From Negativicutes bacterium (GTDB taxonomy: Bacteria; Bacillota_C; Negativicutes; Sporomusales_B; JARLHX01), in contig JARLHY010000111.1 of assembly GCA_031292015.1 (NCBI GenBank), positions 1 through 34,921 on the forward strand: DNA of 34,921 bases, written 5' to 3'. Of this stretch, positions 7,526-14,513 are shown one piece after another (position 1 is the first letter of the stretch; each line of letters starts with the position of its first letter). The notes under the pieces were generated by a model. The model saw only the letters and a list, made by a program, of their open reading frames with translations, was not told the DNA's origin and ran no database searches. Both the position numbers and the translations under genes were made by a program.

Positions 7526-8554
7526 ATGGACAAAACAGTTGTCGGCATAAAAGACATCCAGTTCTATGTTCCCCCCACCATTCAGGACAGTCGGTACATC
7601 GCTGAAAAATCCGGTATACCGCTGCAAACCATTGAGGAGAAATTCGGCATCAAGCAGCGTCACAAGGCCGGGCCGGCGGAACACGTATCTGACATGGCCG
7701 TGGCCGCCGCCCGCAAGATACTGGCCGGTATCGACCCGGCCGAAATCGACCTTGTGGTGTACTGCGGCAGCGAATACAAGGACTACTATCTCTTCAACCT
7801 TGCCGCCAAAGTGCAGCATGCTATCGGCGCCCGTAACGCCAACGCCTTTGAAATCCATTCTCTGTGCTCGGCCGGAGTGTTGTCCCTCAACATCCTGAAA
7901 AGCATGATGCTGTGCAACCCCGAACTGAAGAACGTGCTGCTTGTTTCCTCCTCCAAGGAAACCGATCTGATCGGTCTCGACAATCCCCGGGCCCGCTTCA
8001 TGTTCAATTTCGGTGACGGAGCGTCGGCCGCCCTGCTGGTCAAAGGGCATCCAGGAAACCGGATTCTCAGCACCCACATGATCACCGACGGGCAATTCGC
8101 CGAAGATGTGGCCTCTTACGGCGTCGGCTCGCGCAACTATTATGAAAAGGAAGTCCTCGACTATCCGCTGCGGAATCTTGATGTCCGCGACCCGGTGGGG
8201 ATGAAGGAGCGGCTCGATCCGATCAGTCTGAACAATTTCATCGAAGTCATTGGCAAGGCCGCCGAAAAGAGCGGCTACAAGACCACCGACATCAAATTCA
8301 TTGCGCCGATTTTCATGAAACGTTCCATCCTGGCTCACATCCTCGATCATTTTGGCCTCAAAGAGGAAAACTCCTTTATTCTTGAAGACTACGGGCACTG
8401 CCAGTCGGCTGACGCCTACATCGCCCTGGCGGAAGCAGCCAAACTGGGCCGACTGAAGGACGGCGACCTTGCGGTCATGCTGGGAGCCGGCACCGGCTAT
8501 ACCTGGGCGGCCACCGCCATCCTGTGGGGCAACCCGAAAGAGCAGACCATCTAA
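7526..8554 (+). CDS. KASIII-fold (FabH-like) enzyme with altered catalytic triad
   Basis: The 342-residue protein has the thiolase fold of 3-oxoacyl-ACP synthase III. Cys114 in HSLCSAGVLSL is the acyl-accepting cysteine, and GDGASAALL (163-171) and GAGTGYTWAA (320-329) are standard family motifs. The usual histidine motif (PHQAN) reads PIFMK, placing Ile262 where His belongs, and the usual YGNTSA reads YGHCQSA, placing His291 where Asn belongs. Normal FabH decarboxylative condensation is therefore unlikely; acyl transfer or a head-to-head or ester-forming condensation is possible. ATG 7526 has AAGGAG six bases upstream; an in-frame ATG at 7520 overlaps that site. It is coupled to the acyl-CoA ligase gene. 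Confidence 0.88.
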   Translation: MDKTVVGIKDIQFYVPPTIQDSRYIAEKSGIPLQTIEEKFGIKQRHKAGPAEHVSDMAVAAARKILAGIDPAEIDLVVYCGSEYKDYYLFNLAAKVQHAIGARNANAFEIHSLCSAGVLSLNILKSMMLCNPELKNVLLVSSSKETDLIGLDNPRARFMFNFGDGASAALLVKGHPGNRILSTHMITDGQFAEDVASYGVGSRNYYEKEVLDYPLRNLDVRDPVGMKERLDPISLNNFIEVIGKAAEKSGYKTTDIKFIAPIFMKRSILAHILDHFGLKEENSFILEDYGHCQSADAYIALAEAAKLGRLKDGDLAVMLGAGTGYTWAATAILWGNPKEQTI

Positions 8555-8682
8555 ACAAGAAGGCGTTTTTCAGCCTCCGGACCCGAGCCGACTCCATGGC
8601 AGCAGCTCCCGGCAGGAGACATAAAGGAGGGACTGGCTGCATATATAGTGGCAGGGAGTAAAGGCGGAGGAGGTTGAGACAA

Positions 8683-9849
8683 ATGCTACAGACACAAGTG
8701 GGCTGGAGCGAAGTCCCGGGCGGGCTGGAGGCCGGACGGCAGGCAGCTCAGAAGGCAATGGCGGGAATGACGGACATTTCGCTGGTTGTGGTCTACGGCA
8801 GTGTGAACTACGATCAGGTCGACCTGCTGCAGGGGGTGACAAGCGTTACCGGCAATGTGCCGCTGGTGGGCTGCAGCTCCTTCAACGGGGTGCTGACACC
8901 GGACGGATTTGTCAGCGGCAAGGAAGGCTTTTGCGTGGTTATGGCCCTGGCGGACGAGGCGCTGAAAGTCGCGGTGGCCGGAACCGAGAAAAACGGCAGT
9001 GCCCGGGAAACCGGACAGTTTGTGGCCAGGGAAGCCATGGCCCGGCTGGGGACGGCGACGGCTCCGGCCTTCTTTTTCATGATTGCTCCCCCGGGGGAAG
9101 AAGAGTCTTACCTGAAGGGAATTGAGGACATCGTCGGCCGGGTGCCCTTCTTCGGCGGCACGTCGGCCGACAACACCATGGAGGGACTGATGCGGCAGTA
9201 CGCCAACGGCCTGGTTATTCAAAACGGCGTCGTTGCGGCCTTCTTCTGTACCGACAAGCCTTTCGCCAACGCTTTCACCGGGGCCTACCGGTCCACCGGC
9301 AAGACCGGCGTCATCACCAAGGTGGAGAACCGGCGGACCCTCAAGGAGATTGACGGCCGGCCGGCGCTGGCGGTTTATGCAGACTGGCGCGGCGTGCAGG
9401 CGGAAGAGCTGAAAGGGCTGGAGCTGCTCACCGCCACCATTCATTACCCTCTGGGAGTAAGCGATTCAGAAGGCGATCTGACCTGGATCCGCCATTTCGT
9501 GACAGGCAACGAGGATTTGAGTATGACCGGAGGCAGCGATCTGGCGGAAAATACGGCGGTCTGTCTGATGGAGACGACTACCGACGAACTGGTGGCGGCG
9601 GTCCGCAGCGCGGTGGCGGAGGCCAAAGCCGGACTGGGGGCCGAGCCTGGCGCCCTGTTTCTCATTCATTGCGCCGGCCGGTCCATCGCCATCGGCGACA
9701 GGATGAACGAAGTGGCGGCAGGGATCAAAGAAGCGGCGGGCGAGCTGCCCTTTGCCGGGGTACTGACCTTCGGCGAATTCGGCTATGGCCGCTGGACCCG
9801 CAACGGCTGCGGCGGGCTGATGTTGTCGGTGTTTATGCTGGCCCGCTAG
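8683..9849 (+). CDS. FIST domain sensor protein
   Basis: This 388-residue protein fits the FIST N plus FIST C arrangement, a soluble ligand-sensing module often linked to chemotaxis or two-component signalling. The N-terminal part has DISLVVVYGS and LVGCSSFNGVL, and the middle has the glycine-rich VPFFGGTSADNT typical of the family. The C-terminal half ends with the conserved LPFAGVLTFGEFGY segment. No kinase, transducer or GGDEF domain is fused to it, so its output partner must be elsewhere; two chemoreceptors lie 10-12 kb downstream. The start is ATG 8683, nine bases after AGGAGG (8668-8673); an in-frame TTG at 8674 directly abuts that site and is unlikely. Confidence 0.85.
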   Translation: MLQTQVGWSEVPGGLEAGRQAAQKAMAGMTDISLVVVYGSVNYDQVDLLQGVTSVTGNVPLVGCSSFNGVLTPDGFVSGKEGFCVVMALADEALKVAVAGTEKNGSARETGQFVAREAMARLGTATAPAFFFMIAPPGEEESYLKGIEDIVGRVPFFGGTSADNTMEGLMRQYANGLVIQNGVVAAFFCTDKPFANAFTGAYRSTGKTGVITKVENRRTLKEIDGRPALAVYADWRGVQAEELKGLELLTATIHYPLGVSDSEGDLTWIRHFVTGNEDLSMTGGSDLAENTAVCLMETTTDELVAAVRSAVAEAKAGLGAEPGALFLIHCAGRSIAIGDRMNEVAAGIKEAAGELPFAGVLTFGEFGYGRWTRNGCGGLMLSVFMLAR

Positions 9850-9856
9850 ACATAAG

Positions 9857-9984
9857 CTCAGGCCGTTGATAACCCCCCATCTGCTTTGTTGGCCCCGTAA
9901 ACCCATTGCTAGCGTACGGCCAGTACGCGTCGCTGCTGGGTTTGCGGGGCCGTCGCGCATCTGGGGGGTTCTGACCGGCCTGAG
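9857..9984 (+). repeat. Structured intergenic repeat, copy 1
   Basis: This 128-bp element folds into one long imperfect hairpin. The outer stem is CTCAGGCCG/CGGCCTGAG, then CCCCCCA/TGGGGGG, then GGCCCCGTAAACCCA/TGGGTTTGCGGGGCC, with GCGTAC/GTACGC at the tip. The same sequence recurs inverted at 32586-32766 with about nine in ten bases identical. It lies between the FIST gene and the ROK gene. No transposase, target duplication or T-run is seen. It could be a non-autonomous repeat of REP or MITE type, or a structured RNA. Confidence 0.85.
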
Positions 9985-10052
9985 GTATGGAGGCCAAACC
10001 CCCATGTTTTGTGAAATGGTGCGCCTTGATCGAGAAAATAGAATTTTGCCAA

Positions 10053-10102
10053 TATTTAAATAAATTGCAGGAATTTATTATCAGGCAGCAAATATTTAAA
10101 TA
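10053..10102 (+). promoter_or_regulatory. Two identical palindromes 40 bp apart (candidate ROK operators)
   Basis: AATATTTAAATAA occurs at 10051-10063 and again at 10091-10103, each containing the perfect palindrome TATTTAAATA. The 40-bp spacing is close to four helical turns, so two dimers would sit on one face of the DNA. AT-rich palindromes are the usual binding sites of ROK regulators such as XylR and NagC. A TTGCAGGAATTT motif lies between them (10065-10076). Autoregulation of the downstream ROK operon is the likely use. Confidence 0.5.
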
Positions 10103-10156
10103 AGTTAAATAAAACAAAACCGGTAACAAAGCCGCCGTAAATTATGAGGTGCCTGG

Positions 10157-11428
10157 ATGCCAATCGGACCGGCGAACAGCAGATCTGTCAAAAAATTTAA
10201 TCGCCTCACGGTTTTGAATATGATCAAGGAGGACGGCCCGTTGTCCCGGCTGCAGTTGGCCCGGATAACCGGCCTGACGCCGGCGGCGATGACCGGGATC
10301 GTGCGGGAATTGGTGGAACTCGGCTTTGTCCGGGAAACCGGCCTGGGAAACTCGACCAGAGGCCGCAAACCGGTGAAGCTGGCCTTCAATCCCGAAGCTG
10401 CCTATACCATCGGCATCGAAATAACTCATTATGAAACAACAATGGGTATCGCCAATCTGATGAACGCTCCCACCGACATCAGGACCCTCAGTCTGGACAT
10501 GACCGAGCCGCGGACGGGAATACCCTTATTGGCGGATGCGGTCAAAAAGATGATCGGTCAGGACCGCAACGCCGACAAAAATATACTGGGGATAGGGGTT
10601 GCCTTCCCCGGACTGCTTGATTTAAAAGCTGCTGCTGTCAAACGATCGATCAATCTGGGCCCAGGCTGGAACGATTTCCCGCTTCAGAAGGCGCTGGCGG
10701 AGGAGCTTTGCCTTCCGGTGGTGGTGGAGACCAACTCCAGAGTGTCGGCACTGGCCGAGAAATGGTTCGGCCGGGGCGTGGGCCGTTCGGATCTGGTCTA
10801 TATCAACTTAGGGGAAGGGATTAGTGCGGGGGTCATTCTGGAAGACCGCCTGCTTCAAGGGGCCCAGGGCCATGTTGCGCTGCTGGGGCATATTCTGATC
10901 GACAAAAACGGACCGCTCTGCAACTGCGGCAATAAGGGCTGCCTGGAGGCCTTCTGCGGTGTTCCCGCCCTGATAAAAAAAGCTTTGGCGGCTTGGCCCG
11001 TGCTGGCGGAAGAGGATCCGCTGCGAAAGGTGCTGGCGGAAAAGGGGCAGGTCGGGGTTCAGGACATTCTCACCTGTGCTGCGGACCGCAGCTCCTTCGC
11101 CTGGGAGATGCTGCGGGAGGTCAGCGGCTTTGTCGGGGTGGCGGCAGCTAGTATCGTCAACCTGTACAATCCGGGGGTGATCGTGCTGGGCGGGAAAATA
11201 GCCCGGGGTGTTGAGCCTTTCTTGAGCGATGTCCGCAGGACGGCGACGGCTCATGCTTTCCCCGAAGTCGCCGAGGCGACAGATATCGTGGTATCGGAAT
11301 TCGACGCGAACGCGGCGGTAATGGGAGCCTGCGCTCTGGCGGTCAGAGAGCTGCTTGAGTCGCCGCAGTCCCAGCTGCTGGAGGAGCAGCCCGAGCGTCA
11401 CAGTCATTACCGGCAAAAGGAGCAATAA
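10157..11428 (+). CDS. ROK-family transcriptional regulator
   Basis: This 423-residue protein joins an N-terminal winged helix-turn-helix (about 15-62, LSRLQLARITGLTPAAMTGI) to a ROK sugar-binding domain. The zinc site typical of ROK proteins is complete: His245 and C255-x-C257-x4-C262 in CNCGNKGCLE. The kinase features are missing: the DxGxT phosphate loop is replaced by GIEITHYET, and the ENDAN motif reads ETNSR with Ser194 in place of the catalytic Asp. It should thus act only as a sugar-responsive regulator. ATG 10157 follows GAGGTG. It is the first gene of a probable operon with a TRAP binding lipoprotein, an epimerase and IolB, and paired palindromes lie just upstream. Confidence 0.9.
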   Translation: MPIGPANSRSVKKFNRLTVLNMIKEDGPLSRLQLARITGLTPAAMTGIVRELVELGFVRETGLGNSTRGRKPVKLAFNPEAAYTIGIEITHYETTMGIANLMNAPTDIRTLSLDMTEPRTGIPLLADAVKKMIGQDRNADKNILGIGVAFPGLLDLKAAAVKRSINLGPGWNDFPLQKALAEELCLPVVVETNSRVSALAEKWFGRGVGRSDLVYINLGEGISAGVILEDRLLQGAQGHVALLGHILIDKNGPLCNCGNKGCLEAFCGVPALIKKALAAWPVLAEEDPLRKVLAEKGQVGVQDILTCAADRSSFAWEMLREVSGFVGVAAASIVNLYNPGVIVLGGKIARGVEPFLSDVRRTATAHAFPEVAEATDIVVSEFDANAAVMGACALAVRELLESPQSQLLEEQPERHSHYRQKEQ

Positions 11429-11507
11429 TTTTCTGCGGAGAAAGGAGGCCGGCAGCGACAACCCGCAGGAGATTTCGGACACCAAACAATAAAAGGGAGG
11501 ATCACTT

Positions 11508-12509
11508 ATGAAAAAGCACCAATGGTTGGCGTTAGGCGTTTTGATGATCTTTGCGCTGAGTGCGGCGCTGGCCGGATGCGGCTCCAGTGCACCGCCCCCT
11601 GCGGCCAAAAAGGAAATTGTTCTAAAAGCTTATGATAATCAGCCTGCCGACTATCCGACCGTGCTCGGCCTGAAATTCATGGCCAAATATCTGGAGGACA
11701 AGTCTCAGGGACGGATCAAGATGCAGGTTTATCCTGACGGCCAGCTGGGAGCGGAGAAAGAGGCCATCGAGATGACCCAGATGGGCTCGATTTCGATAAG
11801 CCGCATCAATACCGCGCCCCTGATGGGCTTTGCTCCTCAGATGGGCGTCTTCTCGATGCCGTATCTTTTCCGGGACCTCGACCACCTGTACAAGGTCCTG
11901 GAGGGACCGATAGGTCAAAAGCTGTCCAAGGAACTGGAAAAGAGCAATCTGGTGACACTGGCCTACTATGATTCGGGAGCGCGCAGTTTCTATACCAAGA
12001 ACAAGGCGATCAACACTCCGGATGACGCCAAGGGCCAAAAAATTCGGGTGCAGCAGAGCAAAGTATTTGTCGATACCGTAAATGCCCTCGGCGGTTCCGC
12101 GACTCCAATGGGGTATGGCGAGGTTTACAGCGCCCTGCAGACCGGGATTATCGACGGGGCTGAGAACAATCCGCCCAGCCTGTTTGCGATGAAACACTAC
12201 GAAGTCTGCAAGTATTATGCTCTGGATGAGCATTCGATGGTACCGGAAATCGTGGTCATGAGCAAAAAGGTTTATGACACCCTGAGCCCTGAAGACCAGA
12301 AACTGATGATGGAAGCGGCCAGGGAGGCCACCAAGGAATACCGCAAGCTGTGGACGGCCTACACGGAAAAGTCCCTGCAGGAGCTGGTAGCCAAAGGCGT
12401 GGTCATCTCCAAGCCTGACAAGGAAGCTTTCCGGAAAGCGGTAGCGCCGATGTACGAAAAATATCCTGAGTACAAAGAGATCATAAACGAAATTCAGGCT
12501 GTTAAGTGA
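11508..12509 (+). CDS. TRAP transporter substrate-binding lipoprotein, DctP family
   Basis: The 333-residue protein is the extracellular receptor of a TRAP transporter, which captures organic anions for sodium-driven import. A lipoprotein signal peptide ends in LAG-C24, so the mature protein would be anchored to the membrane by a lipid on Cys24. The middle region KGQKIRVQQSKVFVDTVNAL followed by GGSATPMGYGEVYSALQTG and IIDGAENNP is the DctP signature; the arginine in KIRVQ is the usual carboxylate clamp. ATG 11508 follows AAGGGAGG. No DctQ or DctM membrane subunits occur anywhere in this window, so the receptor is an orphan here. The ROK and IolB neighbours suggest a sugar-acid ligand. Confidence 0.92.
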   Translation: MKKHQWLALGVLMIFALSAALAGCGSSAPPPAAKKEIVLKAYDNQPADYPTVLGLKFMAKYLEDKSQGRIKMQVYPDGQLGAEKEAIEMTQMGSISISRINTAPLMGFAPQMGVFSMPYLFRDLDHLYKVLEGPIGQKLSKELEKSNLVTLAYYDSGARSFYTKNKAINTPDDAKGQKIRVQQSKVFVDTVNALGGSATPMGYGEVYSALQTGIIDGAENNPPSLFAMKHYEVCKYYALDEHSMVPEIVVMSKKVYDTLSPEDQKLMMEAAREATKEYRKLWTAYTEKSLQELVAKGVVISKPDKEAFRKAVAPMYEKYPEYKEIINEIQAVK

Positions 12510-12546
12510 TCTGGGGGATTATAGGCAGCTGCACGGGGTGATCGGA

Positions 12547-13359
12547 ATGAAAACAAGTATATCGACCTTCAGCCATTTCTATTACTCGCTGGAAGACTGC
12601 ATCAGGCGGGTCGGTCAGCTGGGCTTCGACGCAGTGGAGATATGGGGCGGAACGCCGCACGGCTACGCCTACGACATGGATGAGGCCAAAATCGCCGCAG
12701 TCAGGAGTGTTCTTCAGGAAACGGGGCTGGCGGTGTCGGGCTTTATTCCGGCCCAGTTCCGCTATCCGACCAATATTGCCATCGATGATGAACTTGTTCG
12801 CCGCCGCAGCCTGGATTACCTGAAAAAGAGCATCGAGGTGGCGGCGGCGCTTGGCTCCCCGCTGGTCAGCATCTGCCCCGGGCACAGCAGATTCGGCCAA
12901 GACCGCCGGCAGGCCTGGGAGAATATGCTGCAGGCCCTGAGTGAGTTGGCGGACTATGCGCCAAAGGCTATTAGGCTGATGCTGGAACCGGGCAATCATT
13001 ACGAGACCGATCTTGTGGTTACAGCTGAAGACGGAAGGCGGGCGATACGGGAAGCCGGCAGGGACATCGGCCTGGTGCTGGATACCGGCCACCTGTTCAT
13101 CAACAGGGAATCGGTGTCGGACTGTGTGCTGGAAGCAGACTTGTCGCGGTGCCACTTTCATATTGACGACAATCTGGGCATTACCGACGATCATTCGGTG
13201 CCAGGCACAGGCAAAATCGATTTTTCGATGTTTTTCGCCAACCTGAAACGGCGGAGTTATGACGGGTACCTGACTGTCGAACTTGGCTTCCAATATTGTA
13301 CCGATCCTGATCCGGCAGCTCTCAAGAGTCTGCTGTTCATCCGCAGCAACAGCTTGTAG
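12547..13359 (+). CDS. Xylose-isomerase-like TIM-barrel sugar isomerase/epimerase
   Basis: The 270-residue protein belongs to the AP-endonuclease-2-like sugar isomerase/epimerase family, which includes IolE, IolI and tagatose 3-epimerases. The metal-binding set can be read in order: Glu147 in MLEPGNH, Asp179 and His182 in LDTGH, His205 in CHFHIDDN and Glu245 in VELG. The GTGKIDF segment (221-226) is also family-typical. The precise substrate is not determined; the adjacent IolB suggests an inositol or uronate route. ATG 12547 is preceded by GGGGTGAT, a good match to the ribosome anti-SD; an in-frame GTG at 12538 lies within that site. It starts 37 bases after the TRAP receptor gene. Confidence 0.88.
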   Translation: MKTSISTFSHFYYSLEDCIRRVGQLGFDAVEIWGGTPHGYAYDMDEAKIAAVRSVLQETGLAVSGFIPAQFRYPTNIAIDDELVRRRSLDYLKKSIEVAAALGSPLVSICPGHSRFGQDRRQAWENMLQALSELADYAPKAIRLMLEPGNHYETDLVVTAEDGRRAIREAGRDIGLVLDTGHLFINRESVSDCVLEADLSRCHFHIDDNLGITDDHSVPGTGKIDFSMFFANLKRRSYDGYLTVELGFQYCTDPDPAALKSLLFIRSNSL

Positions 13360-13382
13360 GCCAGGACAAAAGAAAGAAAAAC

Positions 13383-13421
13383 GGACCTGAGGGGCTGACA
13401 TGGATTCAGCCCTTCAGGTCC
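13383..13421 (+). other. Strong stem-loop between the epimerase and iolB
   Basis: GGACCTGA-GGGGCTGA pairs with TCAGCCC-TTCAGGTCC around a short loop. There is no T-run after it. Within an apparent operon such a structure could be an mRNA processing or stability element that sets the relative level of iolB, or a weak terminator. Confidence 0.45.
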
Positions 13422-13460
13422 ATACGCCGTAGCGGGGAAAACGAAACAGGAGGCGGTCCT

Positions 13461-14279
13461 TTGTCTAATTTTGTGGCGGCCAAGCAGCAAAAAGGATTCC
13501 AGGAAGTGGTCAAGCTAGGCACGGTAACCAAATATGCGGCGATGAGCCTGGTGAATTTAGGAGCCCGGGAAGATTACTCCGGTGATACCGCCAACGAGGA
13601 ACTGGTACTGGTGATCCTGTCGGGAAAGTGCAACATTACGGTCGGTCAGCAGCGCTTCACCGACCTGGGTGAGCGCAAGGACGTATTTTCAGGCAAGGCG
13701 ACAGCTGTCTATGTGCCGATCCACAGTGCCTTCCGGATCGAGGAAGCCGGTGGGCAGACGGCGGAAATCGCGATACTGGCGGCTTATGCCGAGCGCAAGT
13801 TCGCGCCTTTTGTGGTCCGTCCCGGGGATATTGTCAGCCAGCAGCGCGGCACCCTGAATTTCCGCAGAGATATTCATGATGTGGTGATTGAAAAATACGA
13901 GGGACTGGTTGACCGGATCATTGTCGGCGAGACCATCGCCTATCCGGGCAACTGGACAAGCTTCCCGTCCCATAAGCATGATACTTTCAACCCGCCGGAA
14001 GAGACCGATATGGAAGAAATCTATCATTACCGGGTTAAACCGACCGAAGGTTTCGGGGTCCAGATCGTGTACACCGATGACTTGTCGACAAGGGAAGCTT
14101 ATATGATCAAGGACGGCGACACGGTGGCCATTCCGAAGGGATACCATCCCATGGCCGCGGCGCCCGGCCATCAGCTTTACTATCTGTGGGTCATGGCCGG
14201 ACCGCACGGCAGGGCGATGATGCCCAGGGATGATCCGAAGACAGCCTGGCTGAGCAATCTGCCGCCGCTGTTCAAGTAG
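13461..14279 (+). CDS. iolB: 5-deoxy-glucuronate isomerase IolB
   Basis: The 272-residue protein matches IolB, the cupin-type isomerase that turns 5-deoxy-D-glucuronate into 2-deoxy-5-keto-D-gluconate in myo-inositol breakdown. The C-terminal cupin carries the metal ligands: His171 and His173 in FPSHKHD, Glu186 in EEIYHYR and His229 in GYHPM, all in the order expected for the KduI/IolB family. Length is normal. The start is TTG 13461, seven bases after a perfect AGGAGG. Other inositol genes (iolA, C, D, G) are not in this window, so the enzyme may serve an incomplete or scattered pathway or a related deoxyuronate. It is the last gene before a clear terminator. Confidence 0.9.
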   Translation: MSNFVAAKQQKGFQEVVKLGTVTKYAAMSLVNLGAREDYSGDTANEELVLVILSGKCNITVGQQRFTDLGERKDVFSGKATAVYVPIHSAFRIEEAGGQTAEIAILAAYAERKFAPFVVRPGDIVSQQRGTLNFRRDIHDVVIEKYEGLVDRIIVGETIAYPGNWTSFPSHKHDTFNPPEETDMEEIYHYRVKPTEGFGVQIVYTDDLSTREAYMIKDGDTVAIPKGYHPMAAAPGHQLYYLWVMAGPHGRAMMPRDDPKTAWLSNLPPLFK

Positions 14280-14307
14280 GAACTGCGGGAATAAGACCGG
14301 CAACGCA

Positions 14308-14344
14308 AAACCTGTGATGAATGCTGTCACGGGTTTCTTTTTTT
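14308..14344 (+). terminator. Terminator of the ROK-dctP-epimerase-iolB operon
   Basis: AAACCTGTGA (14308-14317) pairs with TCACGGGTTT (14327-14336), with one G-T wobble. C plus seven T bases follow (14337-14344). It starts 29 bases after the iolB stop. Confidence 0.85.
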
Positions 14345-14395
14345 GCTGCAGGAACCGGTTGGCGAAGTGCGCCTGCGGGCCGGGTCCCGCTCAAT

Positions 14396-14423
14396 AAAGG
14401 AATTTGGCCGGATATGGAAGAAT
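14396..14423 (+). promoter_or_regulatory. Perfect SigH-type promoter
   Basis: AAAGGAATT (14396-14404) fits the SigH -35 consensus RNAGGAWWW at every position, and after exactly 12 bases GAAGAAT (14417-14423) fits RNNGAAT fully. RNA would start near 14430, some 84 bases before the GTG of the secreted protein. SigH controls the transition to stationary phase and sporulation in Firmicutes. Confidence 0.55.
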
Positions 14424-14513
14424 AAGTAAGAGCGTGGAATTGTCTGGGAGCGCACATGGGTTGTTAAACCGCCTGCTAAAAAAGCAAGGTAAATCAGGGG
14501 AGGATACTTCAAA

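Noticed and set aside
9866..10063. Small frames within the structured repeat copies (similar peptides at both loci)
   Set aside because: The peptide similarity follows from nucleotide identity of the repeat; no ribosome site precedes either, and the insertion in copy 2 disrupts the frame.
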